DNA of 64,000 nt, from the NCBI RefSeq assembly GCF_012273895.1, contig NC_052122.1:5704001-5768000 (forward strand). Reading direction: 5' to 3'. Positions 1 to 13,600 of the stretch are shown piece by piece. This stretch comes from Zerene cesonia. Its lineage: Eukaryota; Arthropoda; Insecta; Lepidoptera; Pieridae. The translations under genes and the position numbers were made by a program. The notes beneath the pieces were generated by a model, which ran no database searches, was not told the DNA's origin, and saw only the letters and a program-made list of their open reading frames with translations. Position 1 is the stretch's first letter, and every line of letters starts with the position of its first letter.

Positions 1-3000
1 AGACGTCTTAAATAAAAGGTTAGATATGAACCAAAAGAAGCCGTACATACGGGGGATACCGGATCATTTAATTCAGTAAAATTTAGCGATTTCCTGATAT
101 TTGCATCCATGCAAGTGTCTCATTTCAATAAGGATTATGTGGGACTCGATACTAGAAACGTTAACACACCAAGTACAGGTGTACATATTGAGCCAAACGT
201 GCTCTTGGTATGGGGAAATTCTCCCAGACTTTGTGTAATCTGGACATTACCTAAACTTTTTTCAAATTTCAAGAGTGTATTGGGAACTTTGATTAGATTT
301 TGTGTAACTTCGCCAGTGTGTGTACCTAACACACTACTAAACAAAAAGAGGTCAATATTTTGGAACATTTTGTCATGAATGGTCTTGTTAACAATACAAA
401 CGTTTTATATCGGGTCTTTTAAATTCTATACAATAATTGTAGAAGTATGAAATTTATTAAAAATAATTTTGTATTACATTTTGGTCCCGTTTTATGGAAT
501 CGATTAAAAAATGAACATCTTACGTATAGACGAGCTTGTGTCAAAGTCTAGCGAAGTGCAGATTTATAAAAATTTAATACTTCACAAGAAAGCTTCATTG
601 AATTTTTATATAAAACAAGATATTTACTGAAACTATCAATATTCGTATCGATCGAATCCATTGATCGATTTATTCAGACTTGATGGCTGTTGTTTACAAT
701 TTATGTTTAGAAATACTGTCTTAGTTCGTTTTTGTTTATCTTTTATACTTTCAAATATATGTAAACTGGTAAATATCAGATTTCCCGCTTTAAAATTGTC
801 CACGTATGTTAACTTTGGAGTCGAAAAAACAATTGCTGTTCTAGCATTTTCTTTTTTGTGTTTTTGCATGTGTCGTTTGTGTCGTTGCGTGTACCTACTT
901 CCAGATCATATGACCATATTAGACTAGATATTTTACTTCAATAATCAATCCATTAAACTTGTTGATTATTATGACAAAAGATGGTGTGCGTGTTTTTGTT
1001 TTTTTACTGAGAGCACCTTATTTTTTCAGTTATCGATATTTTATTTTAAAAGGTGATTTTTAGGTGTGTTTTTTGTACGTACATGGATTGCCGACTTCCG
1101 TAATTGTTTCGGTGCTAATTTGTTCGGATTTCTTGTCATTTACTTTAAAACGTTAGATTTGGTGCATTAAATAAGGGTATCTTTAAAAATTCTGCTATGA
1201 GACTTAAAATATCACTATGTAAATAAAAATCCATAAACACACCTTATGTTAGTTTTAAGGCTTGCAGATGGCTTAAACCAAATCAAAACCGAATTTAGTG
1301 TCAGGATTTACATAGATTAGGAAATATGCAGATAGACTAGTATAAATATCTTTGGTTCACTAGGTAATTTAAAAAGAGAGAAGAAAATAAAATTTTCCGT
1401 ACTATTCTTAATTTATTTGGCACGTAATTTTCAATATGCGAAAACTTAAAACTCCTGATTTTATTTGAGCCAGAATAACATAGATGGAATACAGTTATTA
1501 ATATATAGATGGAATTCAGTTATTAACAAGGTCTGATCGATATTAAAAAAAAAAATCAGTACGCCGTTGAAATAAAAAAATTTCAGACGAAATCTGATAT
1601 CCATCCAAGTGGATCAATTGATCAAATCATTAAAATATGTTTGTAAATATGTAATAAAAAAGTGAATTCGATTTTATATAATTCACTCAATACTCCGTAC
1701 GTTTATTCTGAGCTTAATTAGTATTCCGATTAAACATAATTCATAGGTGTATTTCAAAAATTTTATACGTAAAATGTGAAAAATATTGAAAAATTCACGT
1801 AGATTTCATTATCTTTCTATTCAATTATGTATTTCGCAAGCACGAACAAATACTGCGAATCGAATTGAATCGAAGGTTTTCGGGAATTATGCCCATTGCA
1901 CTATGATCAAAGTTATGCATGTGACAATCGGTAAATGGATACACAGGGACCATTGTTATGTGTTCATTAGATCGTGTGACAGCCTGCGGCTTAATCTGAC
2001 ATTTGACAAATAATTATATGTTCAATAGAAATTGATGTGAAGACTTATTTATAAACTACGTTGGAAGGTATTTGTGACTGGCAAATATATAGACATTTTT
2101 GTGAAAAATACTGCTGAATTAACAACAACGAAAATGTAGGGCGGGCGGGGATTATATCGATATTCAAAATTATTTTCTAAGACATTATTTATGTTTATAC
2201 ATCATTACATCTATTTTTAAGCTACTTATATGTATGTATGTATCCTTTTTGGTGAAAATAAAATTTTATTATTATTATACATGGAAAATTCAATTCAAAC
2301 TTATTACGAATTTAGAAACAACCAAATAACAGAGCCTTGTAATTAAGATGTCATTTGTAGGTGACAATTATATAGAAGTTCAACTATCAATGCTTGTAAG
2401 ACATGAATAATTTTCAATATTATCGGTATATAAGAGTATGCTGTAATGTTTATCATCCCACCGCCTTCAAATTACGAGCTTTAAAGCTCTTCAATGCGGG
2501 TATTATGCCGGTAACATAAGATTGTTTTCGCCCACGTTGATAGACCCCCTACGTCATACAAATGCTTTTATTATAAGCTTACAGAAGAAAACCCAGAGTG
2601 TACGATTACCATAGTTCTATACATTATTGATTTTGTTTGATTTTACATTGGGGTAATGAGAAATGAATTTATTGGACGTAACAAAATATATTTATCATTG
2701 TAATCACTAATCAGTAAAATGTAATGTATTTACGTATATAGTATTTAATACGCATGGAGATTCATCGAAACAGACAGTTCACGTATTTAGAAAGTTCAGC
2801 CATTTTTAATAGATAATAATAACTTTACGTGGGTGTGGAAGATTGGAAAATTTTTCGTTCTCTTATAATCCAATTATTTTGTATAGAAATTGTATAGGCG
2901 ACGCATGGGATGCACGTAGTGATTTTTGCTCTATGAATAGTCTCCAATAGAATATTCTGGTGACTTTCCGTAAATGAAATATGGATGTCGCAATGTAAAA

Positions 3001-4445
3001 TTAAATTAAAAAAGATAATATTGTAGTGTACGAAAATAGAGCTACGTTTTTGTGATCTGAATATTCGCTCAGTATTGTTAAGCAAAAGTATCTTATTTAC
3101 AAATGCTCTTGTTGCATTTATATCGTAAACTAGGTCAGAATTATAGAAGATGTTCGTATAAGCCTTCGATTTTGTAACGCATTTATTACATCCTTTTTAT
3201 ACGATTTTTCAAGGATTTCAAGCTTATTTCTTCGTATAATAGGGATTGTTGTATTTTTAGCGATCGAACCGTCTAGTAGGACAGCATTATCTTACATTCG
3301 TGTGTGCTTTAAGCTCGGCTATATGTATGTATGTGTATGTGTGTGCGTATATTTTATATGTATGTATTTATGTGCACATATTGATTACATATGAGTATAT
3401 TGATATTTATAAAATACTCAATCGTCGCATACATGGTAAACATAATATATTGAGCAACAGTTGATGTTGATGGAAGCTTTGTTTATATGTTGACGCTCCT
3501 GATTCGAGAACGAGCTACAAGGCTACTGCTGGACCGATTTTGATAAAGTTTTCGAACTGTACCTTGGAAATAGAATTGGTGGCTTTTTCATCTGGTACTG
3601 CGGATGACAACACGGACAATATCTAGTGTATGATATAGTATGATCTCTGTCATCTTTAAAGATACCGTTAAGACAAATTTTACTACGTTTTCAATCTTTA
3701 AAGATACAGAAAACACTTTGAGTATGGAAAATGATAAAATGACATAATACATAAAAATATTGTGATACTTACGGACAGCGCTCGTCATGTTCGTGGATGA
3801 TGCCTTTCCGCATTTTTAAGTTTTTAAGCAGGTTCTGACGTCAAAATTCAATATTTAGATAAATAAATCTAGTTTTGTAAGCGGATCAAAATAAGTAATG
3901 CAAACATTTTTCAGTACCCCTTACAACCAACAAAACAAAAATACATAAATTTTTCTCCAATTTAAATTTTTAACCTGACAAAATATTTCTAATGTTTGCT
4001 TTTACATAAATCATATGAAATATTGAATAAAAACGTCAAAACTTGCCTGAATGGACACTACCCGCGTTTCCCTTATTCGTATAGATAGGGCTGTAGCACG
4101 ACCTGTACTGAATTTATGACGTACCGGGCACGATCCAACTAACGCGCAAGGCCGGTAACGCCCCTCAGTTCCACTTCCATCAAAATAAAAACTTAACAAA
4201 ACTGATTTTTATGACAGTCTGCAAAATGGTTCTAAAGTTTTGCGCCATTCAATTGTTTTATGACTTCTATTTGAAGCCCAATAGCATATTCCGGTGCGAT
4301 TAAGGTTCAAAGTTGCATGATAACTTTAATGAAGATAATTTAGCCTCACGTCCTTCTCTAACTTTTGTTTGTTTGCCGTTTTTTTTAAATATTATTGAAT
4401 TAAAACAAAACCTCGATAGGCTTTCATTTACCGTTACCAACTATA
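1..4445 (-). other. intron of the SRCIN1-like gene (3' part runs out of the window)
   Basis: AT-rich sequence downstream of the exon 5 donor with no exon that fits its phase 2. It holds scattered simple repeats (TATG-type near 3322-3370) and short transposon-like scraps, for example 3495-3560, which resembles the conserved end of Helitron-like elements. I see no RNA gene. Confidence 0.6.
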
Positions 4446-4451
4446 ACTTAC

Positions 4452-4650
4452 CGCACGTCCTCGAGTTCATAGAACATATCCTTTGAACTGTCATGAATGT
4501 AAACCTTAACTAGTGGACTATCCAAGTAGTCCATAGTAAGTTGCTTGGGAAAGCTACGGACAAAGAGCGCTTTTACAGTATCAAGGGATGTAATCTCGTT
4601 GGGCAGTAGAGCGCGTTTGGTCTCATTTCGGTATTGCAGAAAGACGAGGC
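4452..4650 (-). CDS. SRCIN1-like: SRCIN1-like homologue, coding exon 5 (start of AIP3 domain)
   Basis: The exon is 199 nt, with acceptor TGTCCGCAG and donor GACGTGCG|GTAAGT. It encodes the most conserved part of the family: LVFLQYRNETKRALLPNEI, TSLDTVKALFVRSFPKQLTM, then YIHDSSKDMFYELEDV(R). This matches the beginning of the AIP3 (actin-interacting protein 3) domain of p140Cap/KIAA1217 almost position for position. An upstream ATG in the open frame (4664-4666) lies in the intron and is not the start. The codon for the final Arg is split in phase 2. The next exon, expected to continue the domain, is not found between 1 and 4445. Confidence 0.95.
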
Positions 4651-7600
4651 CTGCGGACAAGAACACCGTATCTTTATATTAACATTGGCCGAAAGAAAAC
4701 ATTAAGTACCAATGTTCGTGTCACTCGGTTTTTTTACTCACCTAACGGTCTTTCAAGCGTTTTGCTCGGCGTACGCACAACCGGCAGGGAGGAACGTTGC
4801 TTTCCTCCTCTTCGGAATCCAGTGGATGAGGTTTCCACCTCGGACATAACCCCAGGATCATCATCGTAGAAGAACGTTTGCGGTAAATAGCCGCGGGGCA
4901 ATGGAGGCTACAAGATATTACGCGCGTTAATACTTATTCTCACCTAATTTTCACCGATCTTATAATTAAAGCAACTGTTGTATAAAAGAGTACCGATACG
5001 ACACAACTTCACCCGAAACGTTAGAAAAGCGATGTGTTAAAACCAAGCGAAGAAACCAGCTGTGTTGTAATAAAATAAGAACAAAGTATTGTTAATATTG
5101 TTAATCATAACAAAATAAAGTTCTTGATCCTCAAAATATTACTTTTATACTTTAAGTATCTAACGAGTGAGTTAAGTGAGTCATGCTAAGCTCTGCCAAC
5201 CGCACACCCTAAAGGCAACACCTTTTACCTTTCTGAAGCGAGGGTCTAAAGACCGATTTCGTCTCATGTCATAATCTTTTATGACCGTCGCGTATACGGG
5301 AACATTAGCCGCCTGCGCAGGTCGATACTGCTATAGTGTACACATACAATAAAATTCATTACTAATAAACAAAATAAAAATTATGTTTTCTTATAGAAAG
5401 CACTTACTTCTAGATCGAGATTATTGAGGTCCGCTGCATGGTGAGGGTGCAGGTAGAGATTGTTTCCAGCCAAAGTGTGTCGACGTGGATCGTCGCGCCG
5501 AGAGGATCGGGAACGAAAAGGCACTCGGGTCGCCTCCCCATCCGATAAGCCTCCTAGAAAGAAATTTTATTTGACGAAAATTCTTCCGGGAGCACGAAGT
5601 TAAACATTCAAACAAACATTGAGATATTCAAGCAAATATCACGGCTGCTAAGACGAGTAATCATTAACAATATTTAAAGAAACATATATATCTTCTAATA
5701 TATAAAATTCTCGTGTCACAGTTTTCGTTGCCATACTCCTCCGAAACGGCTTGACCGATTCCTCTGAAATTTGGTAAGCATATTGGGTAGGTCTGAGAAT
5801 CGGCTAACATCTATTTTTTATCCCGATATTCCTACGGGATACGGACTTACGCGGGTGAAACCGCGGGGCGCAGCTAGTATTCTATGGATTTATAGAAACA
5901 GTCGTAGCAAATTTGAACTTACCGTTTGAGTTTCTTTCAAAACAATCCTCAGATAGACCTAGTAAACAATTTCATCTGAAGCACATATTATATTGCTTCG
6001 ATTCGAACACCGTCAAAGAGATATATAAGGATTTTTTCAATTGCGTCTTTTTAAATTTTTAAAAAGAAGATTAATCCTTATATAGATAGGTTCATTAAAT
6101 GTTCACCTTACAGGTAAACGCAAAATATATGTAATAAGGTTTTTTTTATTTCATTTGCAATATTATTGTGGGTATAGAGACACAATGTTTCAAATGTTAA
6201 TAGCCACGCATAGATGGATGAAAGAGGAAAATATTAACCATCAATAAGTCGAAAATTATTTATAGTTGTTAAAATACCTGTATAAGATTAGTCTATTGTC
6301 ATAATATTTTATGAAGTACTAAGGAGTACTTGTGCAAAGATTTGAAGTTACTCTTTTTTATAACTTCATCATTTTTTTTTATTTTACGGTAATAAGTAAT
6401 AGGAACGAAGTTATGGACAATTCAATATACGTCAAATAATATCTCGTAAAATTGTCTAGGACTGCTAGTTTAGAAGATAACGCATGAAACCCTTTTTTCA
6501 AGATGGCGGCCGCGGAACAAGGGTAGCGTTACCACAATTGGAGTTGGAGTTGTTCCTTTTGTAAACCATCCGTTAAACAAAATTGCGTCCTAAGAGCAAC
6601 GCAACCCTCGATTTAAGAATCCTGTATTTTTATTTTTGGGTAAAAATTGTCTTTTTACCCAAAGATAAAAAAAATACCCAAAGGTAAAAAACAATTTTTT
6701 GGGTAAAAAACAATTTAAAGGTTTCGGATTTAAATAGTAAAAAATTAAATAGTGACCACCAATTAGTCAAAAAAAAAAATGTATATGCTGATCATTTTTG
6801 GGAGCCGCTCCGGCCAGCTCCGAAGCCGCGCGGGCCCAGCAAGCTTCCGCCGGTGGCGGTCCTTCAGCCGCTTACACTCGCGGGCAAGAATTATAATTAT
6901 AATATATAGAGAAATATGTACAGTACACACTACAACGCAATCGAAATGCTAAATAATAACTTTTATACAAAATGCAGTATTTTCTTTGCACGTATTTCGT
7001 TTTATAACAATTTTACAAATGACGCCCCGAAAAATTGACTTTTTTGCTTTGTTTGACTGAATAAAAAAAAATCTGTACTTCGGTGCTTTTAGATTATGCT
7101 ACAAGTACAAAATAGAAAATAATGAATTTGTACCGATAACAAACAAGAAATTATTCGCAGTGTAGATATTTATTACAAATAACAACTAAATGTGGCACAC
7201 CGTTAATATATAATAATTTATTTGTTTCCGCATCGCTGATTCTTATTTATATCACACTTTTAAATATAACTGTTATTAATAAATATCCTAAACAAAATTT
7301 GTAAAATCAGTTGAGTCGTTATTGAGTTATTAAAAATACAAATTATTAAAAAAAACATTCAACACTATTCAATTTACTATTCAAAATAAGTAATTCGCAC
7401 TGCAAACACTCACAAAATAGCTATAAATGAACGTATTTCCATTGCAATATGTTAAAATATGATAAATAAAATACGTATTCAATGCAATGATTTAACTGTG
7501 AACACATTAAATTTATTTAGATTCACTTTTTGTATTTATTTTAATATTAAACAAATCGAAAACAATTAACATTTAAATATTAAAAGGAGCTCTTACTAAA

Positions 7601-10600
7601 TTGCGAATTGTTTATTATATATTCATGATACTATTGTAAAAAAATAATTTTATCACTTTTTGTAGTTCCTACTTACAATCAACATCCTCAATTTTAATCG
7701 TAATGCCTGCCGCGTGAAATTCACTGACTGGCGAATTTTGTACCGTACGCATATCCGCAGCTGAGATCAAGTCTTCCTCTTGCTCTCTTTGCTCGTTCTC
7801 AAAATTGTCTTGCATCTCGTTGTTCGCAACATGTATGCAAAAAGTTTTCTGCATTCCCGAAAAAATTTATATTTTTATTATTTAAAGCAGTTTCACTTAT
7901 TTGAATTTTATTAGGACCGAATCTTACTTGAAATTTCGAAGTGATATAACGAATAAACTTCGACATGATTGCAATCTATTTCTCAACCCGTTTACAAGTA
8001 TACTCTCTGTAAGTCGTAGCCTCACTGGAAGAGTGCCTATGTGATGACAGTTGATTGCTTGACTGCCGGACTGCAAATATTGCACTTTTAATTGTCAGAC
8101 CGGCAATGCCTCCGAATGTCCAACCTTGAAGAGCTACGCTTGTGTGCGTCTATTTACACGGACATCCCTTTAGCAAAAATAAATTCAAACACGTGACGGA
8201 ACTGCATCGAAATGCGCTTTTTTCAAAGGATTTTTATATGACAATTCATAAAGGATTTTTTTAAACATATTGCAGTGCAAAAACAATAATATTGATTGCA
8301 ATTTGACCAAACGAGATCATTAAGTGTTTGTTTTGGTTACAAGCATTGGTAACATTGACATTGAAATTTGCTATATTATTGGTTGAACCAGGTCGCACAT
8401 GCGCAGTTGAACTCAAATCACGCACACATGTACACCAGCAACAGCAACAGGTAGCGACGTAGATATGTTGAGTTGACCTAGAACTACATTACAAACTTAT
8501 TCAAATACGACGCGGGAAGAATTCTCTTACAAAACTACTTTATAAATAAGAAATTTATCAAACGGATTGGGCTGCGATTGAATTGAGATTGAATTTTGTA
8601 TATCTATTAGTTTAATTTACAATATCGACTGTTTCCATTCTTGTGTATGCACTATTTCGATAGATATAATGAAAATATGAACAAATTATGAAATAATAGA
8701 CACTTGTATAGTATAAAAAGTCGTGAAAACAATGTCATGGCGTTAAAAACTATAATTTGAATAATAATGAAAGGTAATTCTATTAAATAACGAATTATAA
8801 ACTATTAAAAAACGGTATTATTGTTGAATAATATTGTGTGTTGTATTTTTATGTAGAAATATATCATAGGTTTACCAAACTTCCTAGTAGTCTTCAGATG
8901 GAAAATCGTTGATTGAATTTATAGGATACTTGTTTTTTCAAATATCAAGAGGATGCGATAAGGGCTTGCGGGGGAACATTAGTGCGCGCTCGTGATATTA
9001 TAAGCTTATATAGGTAGATGTATTACAGGTTAAATCACGTTTTAAAAGTGAAAATGGTGCTTGTTATATATTTAATTACATCTTTATTTAAAAACCATTG
9101 ACATTCAATAAATTTTTACTTGATTAATGATGGTATTCAATTATTCCCGTTAATCTGTTAATGTATTACTGTAGTCCAACCCATTGGACAGAGGTTAGTG
9201 CAGAACTTTTTGATATTAAAATTCAAAACTTAATGAATGTTATAAAACATAAATAACACGTTTCAATAGATGTAAAGCCTACGAATAAATCTTGTATTAA
9301 ATAACATATAAAATATTAAATAACCCTGAATATGAAAAAGTTCAAAAATTTATAACTAAAAAGATTAATTTGCTTTAGAAATGTTATTTCAAGAGGCTCA
9401 ATCATTTTATCATCGTCGAGTTCAATAAATACGCAGAACCTTTCCCCCCCTCCACAAGCGACAAAAATTGATATAAATGAAAAAGTTGCGAACATTACAG
9501 AGCAAACTATTTATTCTTTAGTTTAAATAAATAAAAAAAGCCCAAGATAGATAGAGCATAGTCCTATATTATTATATAATAATAATTGATGTACGAATCT
9601 CGCAATGGTTATTGTGCTTTTAACCGGAGCGTAAATAACATCAGGCGCAACAAGTGCTTGAACGTACGAAGTTGAACGACCTACATTACAACTAAAACGA
9701 GCAACAGTTTGTTTGAAATCAGCTTTATACGTAACCGAGTGCTTGCCGTATGACAGTTTTCATTTTTATCAAACATCTGGCAATATTTAGGTCCGAAATG
9801 TAAGAGTGTGTAATACACAAATAATGTTTATTCAATTTTTAGCTCAGTTCATTCAACCGGAGACGTTAAAAAATTGCCTACACCTGTTGCGAAATTAAAT
9901 TCTCTCTTACCTTAGTATTATTATGAATCTTCATATTATGTGTTTTCCATTATATTAATGACTGTTTAAGCCGGCTGTGTGGTATCAAATAAGATATTTT
10001 CAATCGACTTCAAAAAAGAGAGCCTGTCAATTCGACTGTATTTATTTTTGTTTGTTTACTCATAACTTTTTACTGCGTGAACCGTATCATAAGATTCCTT
10101 GCCTGGTGCCTCTTATGTATTAAATTTTGTTTTAGTTCTGACAATTTAAAGGCGTTTTAGTTATTTGTTACAATAAACACCTCACTTATCACCCAATTAG
10201 TTCGGAAAGATTGCATGTATATTTTCTCCTTATCAAAATAACGAAGTACAATCAATACAAGTTTGTTATTTTGTGTTCTCTGCAACATTGATCGTGATCC
10301 GTGTTATGCAAGACTCTTTATAAGTTTAGGTGTTTATAAAGCGACGTATTTCGGTTTACATCAGCTTATGACTCTGCTAATTTCAGTTATTGTTTCAGCA
10401 GGTTTCAATGAAACACATAATGATGATAAATGTTCAGTTGCAAGTTAGCTTGTTCTACTAATTTCAGGTTGTTTTGATAATTCCAGAAATAGAAAATCAT
10501 TTCTCGGGTCGTATAAGTATTAAATTTTGTCAATAAATATGTTTTATTTTATTTAAACTTTCGTAGATTGAGACTTAAATGCATATATAATTCTGCTCTT

Positions 10601-13600
10601 TCAAGATCAGAGTGATAATGTATGTACTTAGTTACACATAATTACTTGTCTACACTTTAATTTTAGTGTTTTTTTTAGTATGTTAACTAAGTTTTAACAA
10701 AAGACAAAATTTACTGTATTATGAAAACCTTATAAATTATGAAATTAGCATTTTTAACCTCTTCTGCTGATGCCCGAGTTACACACATTGTTCTATCTTA
10801 ATAGACTATTGAAATGTTAGATTTTACAGATCCTAGCGTGCGTTTCTTAGACGACCCAACTTAATTTCGATAATGTTTAGGACGGGGGCGGGAGGGGGAG
10901 GATTTAGAGTTAGTAGAAGCTTAATTTGATAGAAACAATTTTATACAGAGTAGGTATTTCAAAGATGATATTTCCCTCATGTTTTTATTTTATGAATATT
11001 CGGTATCGGTTTCAATGAACTTTATGAAGAATGTTGTTTGGTGCATGAATGAGATAAATGATGTGGATATAGTGAATGCTAATTTTAGGGCTTAGGCAAA
11101 GTTGATTAGCAAAATCGGACATGGTATATATGTTGATATAATTTTAAATTACGCATGTTGCTTTCTTTGAATAAATGATGATGAACACTTATTTTCATAA
11201 TTAATTTTCTCAAACATTTTTAACATTTCTTTTTTATGTGTTATGTATGATATTAAACTTAAAACGGTGAAGGAAAACATCGTGAGGAAACCGGCATGTT
11301 CAAGAATCAAAAGTTCGACGACATGTGACATCTGCCTTCCCGCACTTGGCCAGCGTGGTGGATTATGGCCTGAATCGTATGAGGCCTGTGTCCCAGCACT
11401 GGAAACATGTATGGGCTGATGATGATGATGATGATGATATTGATAATGATGCACGATTTTGTTTGCTACCAAATACTTAGCTTATTTATACATATTCAAT
11501 AGATTTTTGTGCACCAATTTCCATTGTTTTGTGTGCATTGTTTTTCTTATGATAGACGTTATGAGTGCATGATACCTTAATGGTTTATCGTCTGGATGCA
11601 CAATTCAAAATGTAATACCAATTACTAAACTGGTTACATCTGCCTTAATCAAATATTGCAATGCATATGTAAATAGGACTGACTGATCAGCATAGTTGGA
11701 CATAATTTCACATGTCTGGTGAGCTAGAACTATTAGATTCTAGCTCACCTTCTCAGATACATTATGAAGTGTCAAAAAGTTAGGGCGCGCGTCTTACAAT
11801 TCCAGGTAACGTTTAATGTTACAGACAATGCAACACGCAGTCATTTGCATAGTTCTGCACTTGGTAGTTGAATATTGGCGACAGGTATAATAATCGGCGT
11901 AATTAGACCCCTTTTGATCATTAAGCATTTTCAATTACAGTTATCACAGAATATCACTAATTTCACAGATGCTATATCGTAGGTGACCACAGCGTTAAAT
12001 CAGCTAGTCAGTTTACACATGACTGTAACTGGCACACTAGCATCCTAATCGACTCTCCTTTCACGTTGAGATTGCCATGGAAAATCGAAGTGAATTAATT
12101 AGTATTGTATTCCAACTAACAACACAGTGTAGGGGAAGTATCACACCCCCACAGAAAACCGGCGTGAAATAGTGGCATACCACTGTGTTTCGTACGGTGA
12201 GTGGGGGAGCCGGAGGCCCGTTTCCTTTTCCTCACCCGTCCTAGTCCATTACTTGTTTCCAGTCGTTAATCCTTTCCTTTCCCTTACCCCATAAAAGCGG
12301 GCAGCGCATTCACGGAGGTACTACCTTTGCGAATGTTTATGGGCGGTGGTGATCGCTTACCATCAGGCGAACCACCAGCTCAGCTGCCCGCTATGACATA
12401 AAAAAAGTGTTCGCAAATTATGGGCAAAATTACCAAAAGAAGTAGAAAGTGGATTTTGGTAGGTAGTCGAGTAGGCATGCCCGGAGCTTGCGATCTCTTG
12501 TTCACACGTGCCGATTTTGCAGCCCACGGCCCTCCCTGCCTATTACATGACAGTAAATTCAATTGTTTGCGATGCAACTTGCTTGACAGATCCATGCGTG
12601 CTAGGTAGCTTACATGCATGAATTGGTAATATGTTAGGTTGATGGATATAACTCCTGTTATTTTAATACCTATGAAATTTAGATAATTTCAAAATGCAAT
12701 ATGGCAGATATTACTTTTGTTACTAGATTGATATGAAATTTATATTAAACAGGACCTTTTACAAAATCCATACAAGTCGTTTTAGACGTTAAAAAGAAAT
12801 AACTTTCAAAATATATTCAAATAACTTTTAAGTAGACGTTATTTAACATGCTTAGGTATTGTGATATTCAAATATTCTTTAAATACAACAATACAATACA
12901 AATTTAAGTATGAGAAATACTTAAAATTCCCAAAGAAAATGGTTAAGTTTTATCCTAAAATGAGAAAAAATCAAGGTAATAGAAGTAGGAAGGGTCACCT
13001 TATCTACTTAGTAAATCGCAGAACAAACAACAAGTAGGAATAATAAAAAAAACATGAATAAATAACGATATTTTATGTCTGTTTTTCAATAGTACTGTAG
13101 TTTTATTCAATTCACGAAAATTCCTTTATGAGTCTAAAACAAGTGCACCAAACATTAATCCTCACACAAAAGATTTCATAAAACAAACGGTTTCACACAA
13201 GCACTGGTCACCGCTGAATATTTAAATGCATTCAAATAAAGCAAAAACACCTCGCACGTGGAACCTTCCAATTCAATTTTTGCCGCATTTAAATTTTGTT
13301 GTAACAGAATCCTGTCAGAATCACGTCGTGTAGCACGTTCGAGCGGATTTGTGGAAATCAGCTGTCAGTGCAACAGGTAACCTGTCGATACCGAAATACA
13401 ATCCATTGAATACAAAATAGATGGTTTCAGTTCTACTGAGCTATTCCCGAACTGTAAAACAGGAAACGTAGGTGAATTTGTTTTGTTACGTACATTTTAG
13501 TACGTTTCACTTAATGTCAAAAAATATATAAGGTATTGTGACCGCGTTTTTAGATGTATCAATTATTTTTACTTTTTGAAAAGAATAATAACTTTTAAAT

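Noticed and set aside
3766..3832. Possible next exon of the SRCIN1-like gene (open frame ending CGCTGTCC|GTAAGT on the minus strand)
   Set aside because: Good donor, but no acceptor gives the phase 2 entry needed after the exon at 4452, and the residues do not resemble the expected continuation of the AIP3 domain.
10878..10902. G-rich run as a G-quadruplex
   Set aside because: Only three runs of three or more G, so it does not meet the usual four-run pattern.
11149..11472. 107-codon minus-strand frame with a poly-His run
   Set aside because: It is the antisense of the SINE/LINE tail and its (ATG)n end at 11250-11445.
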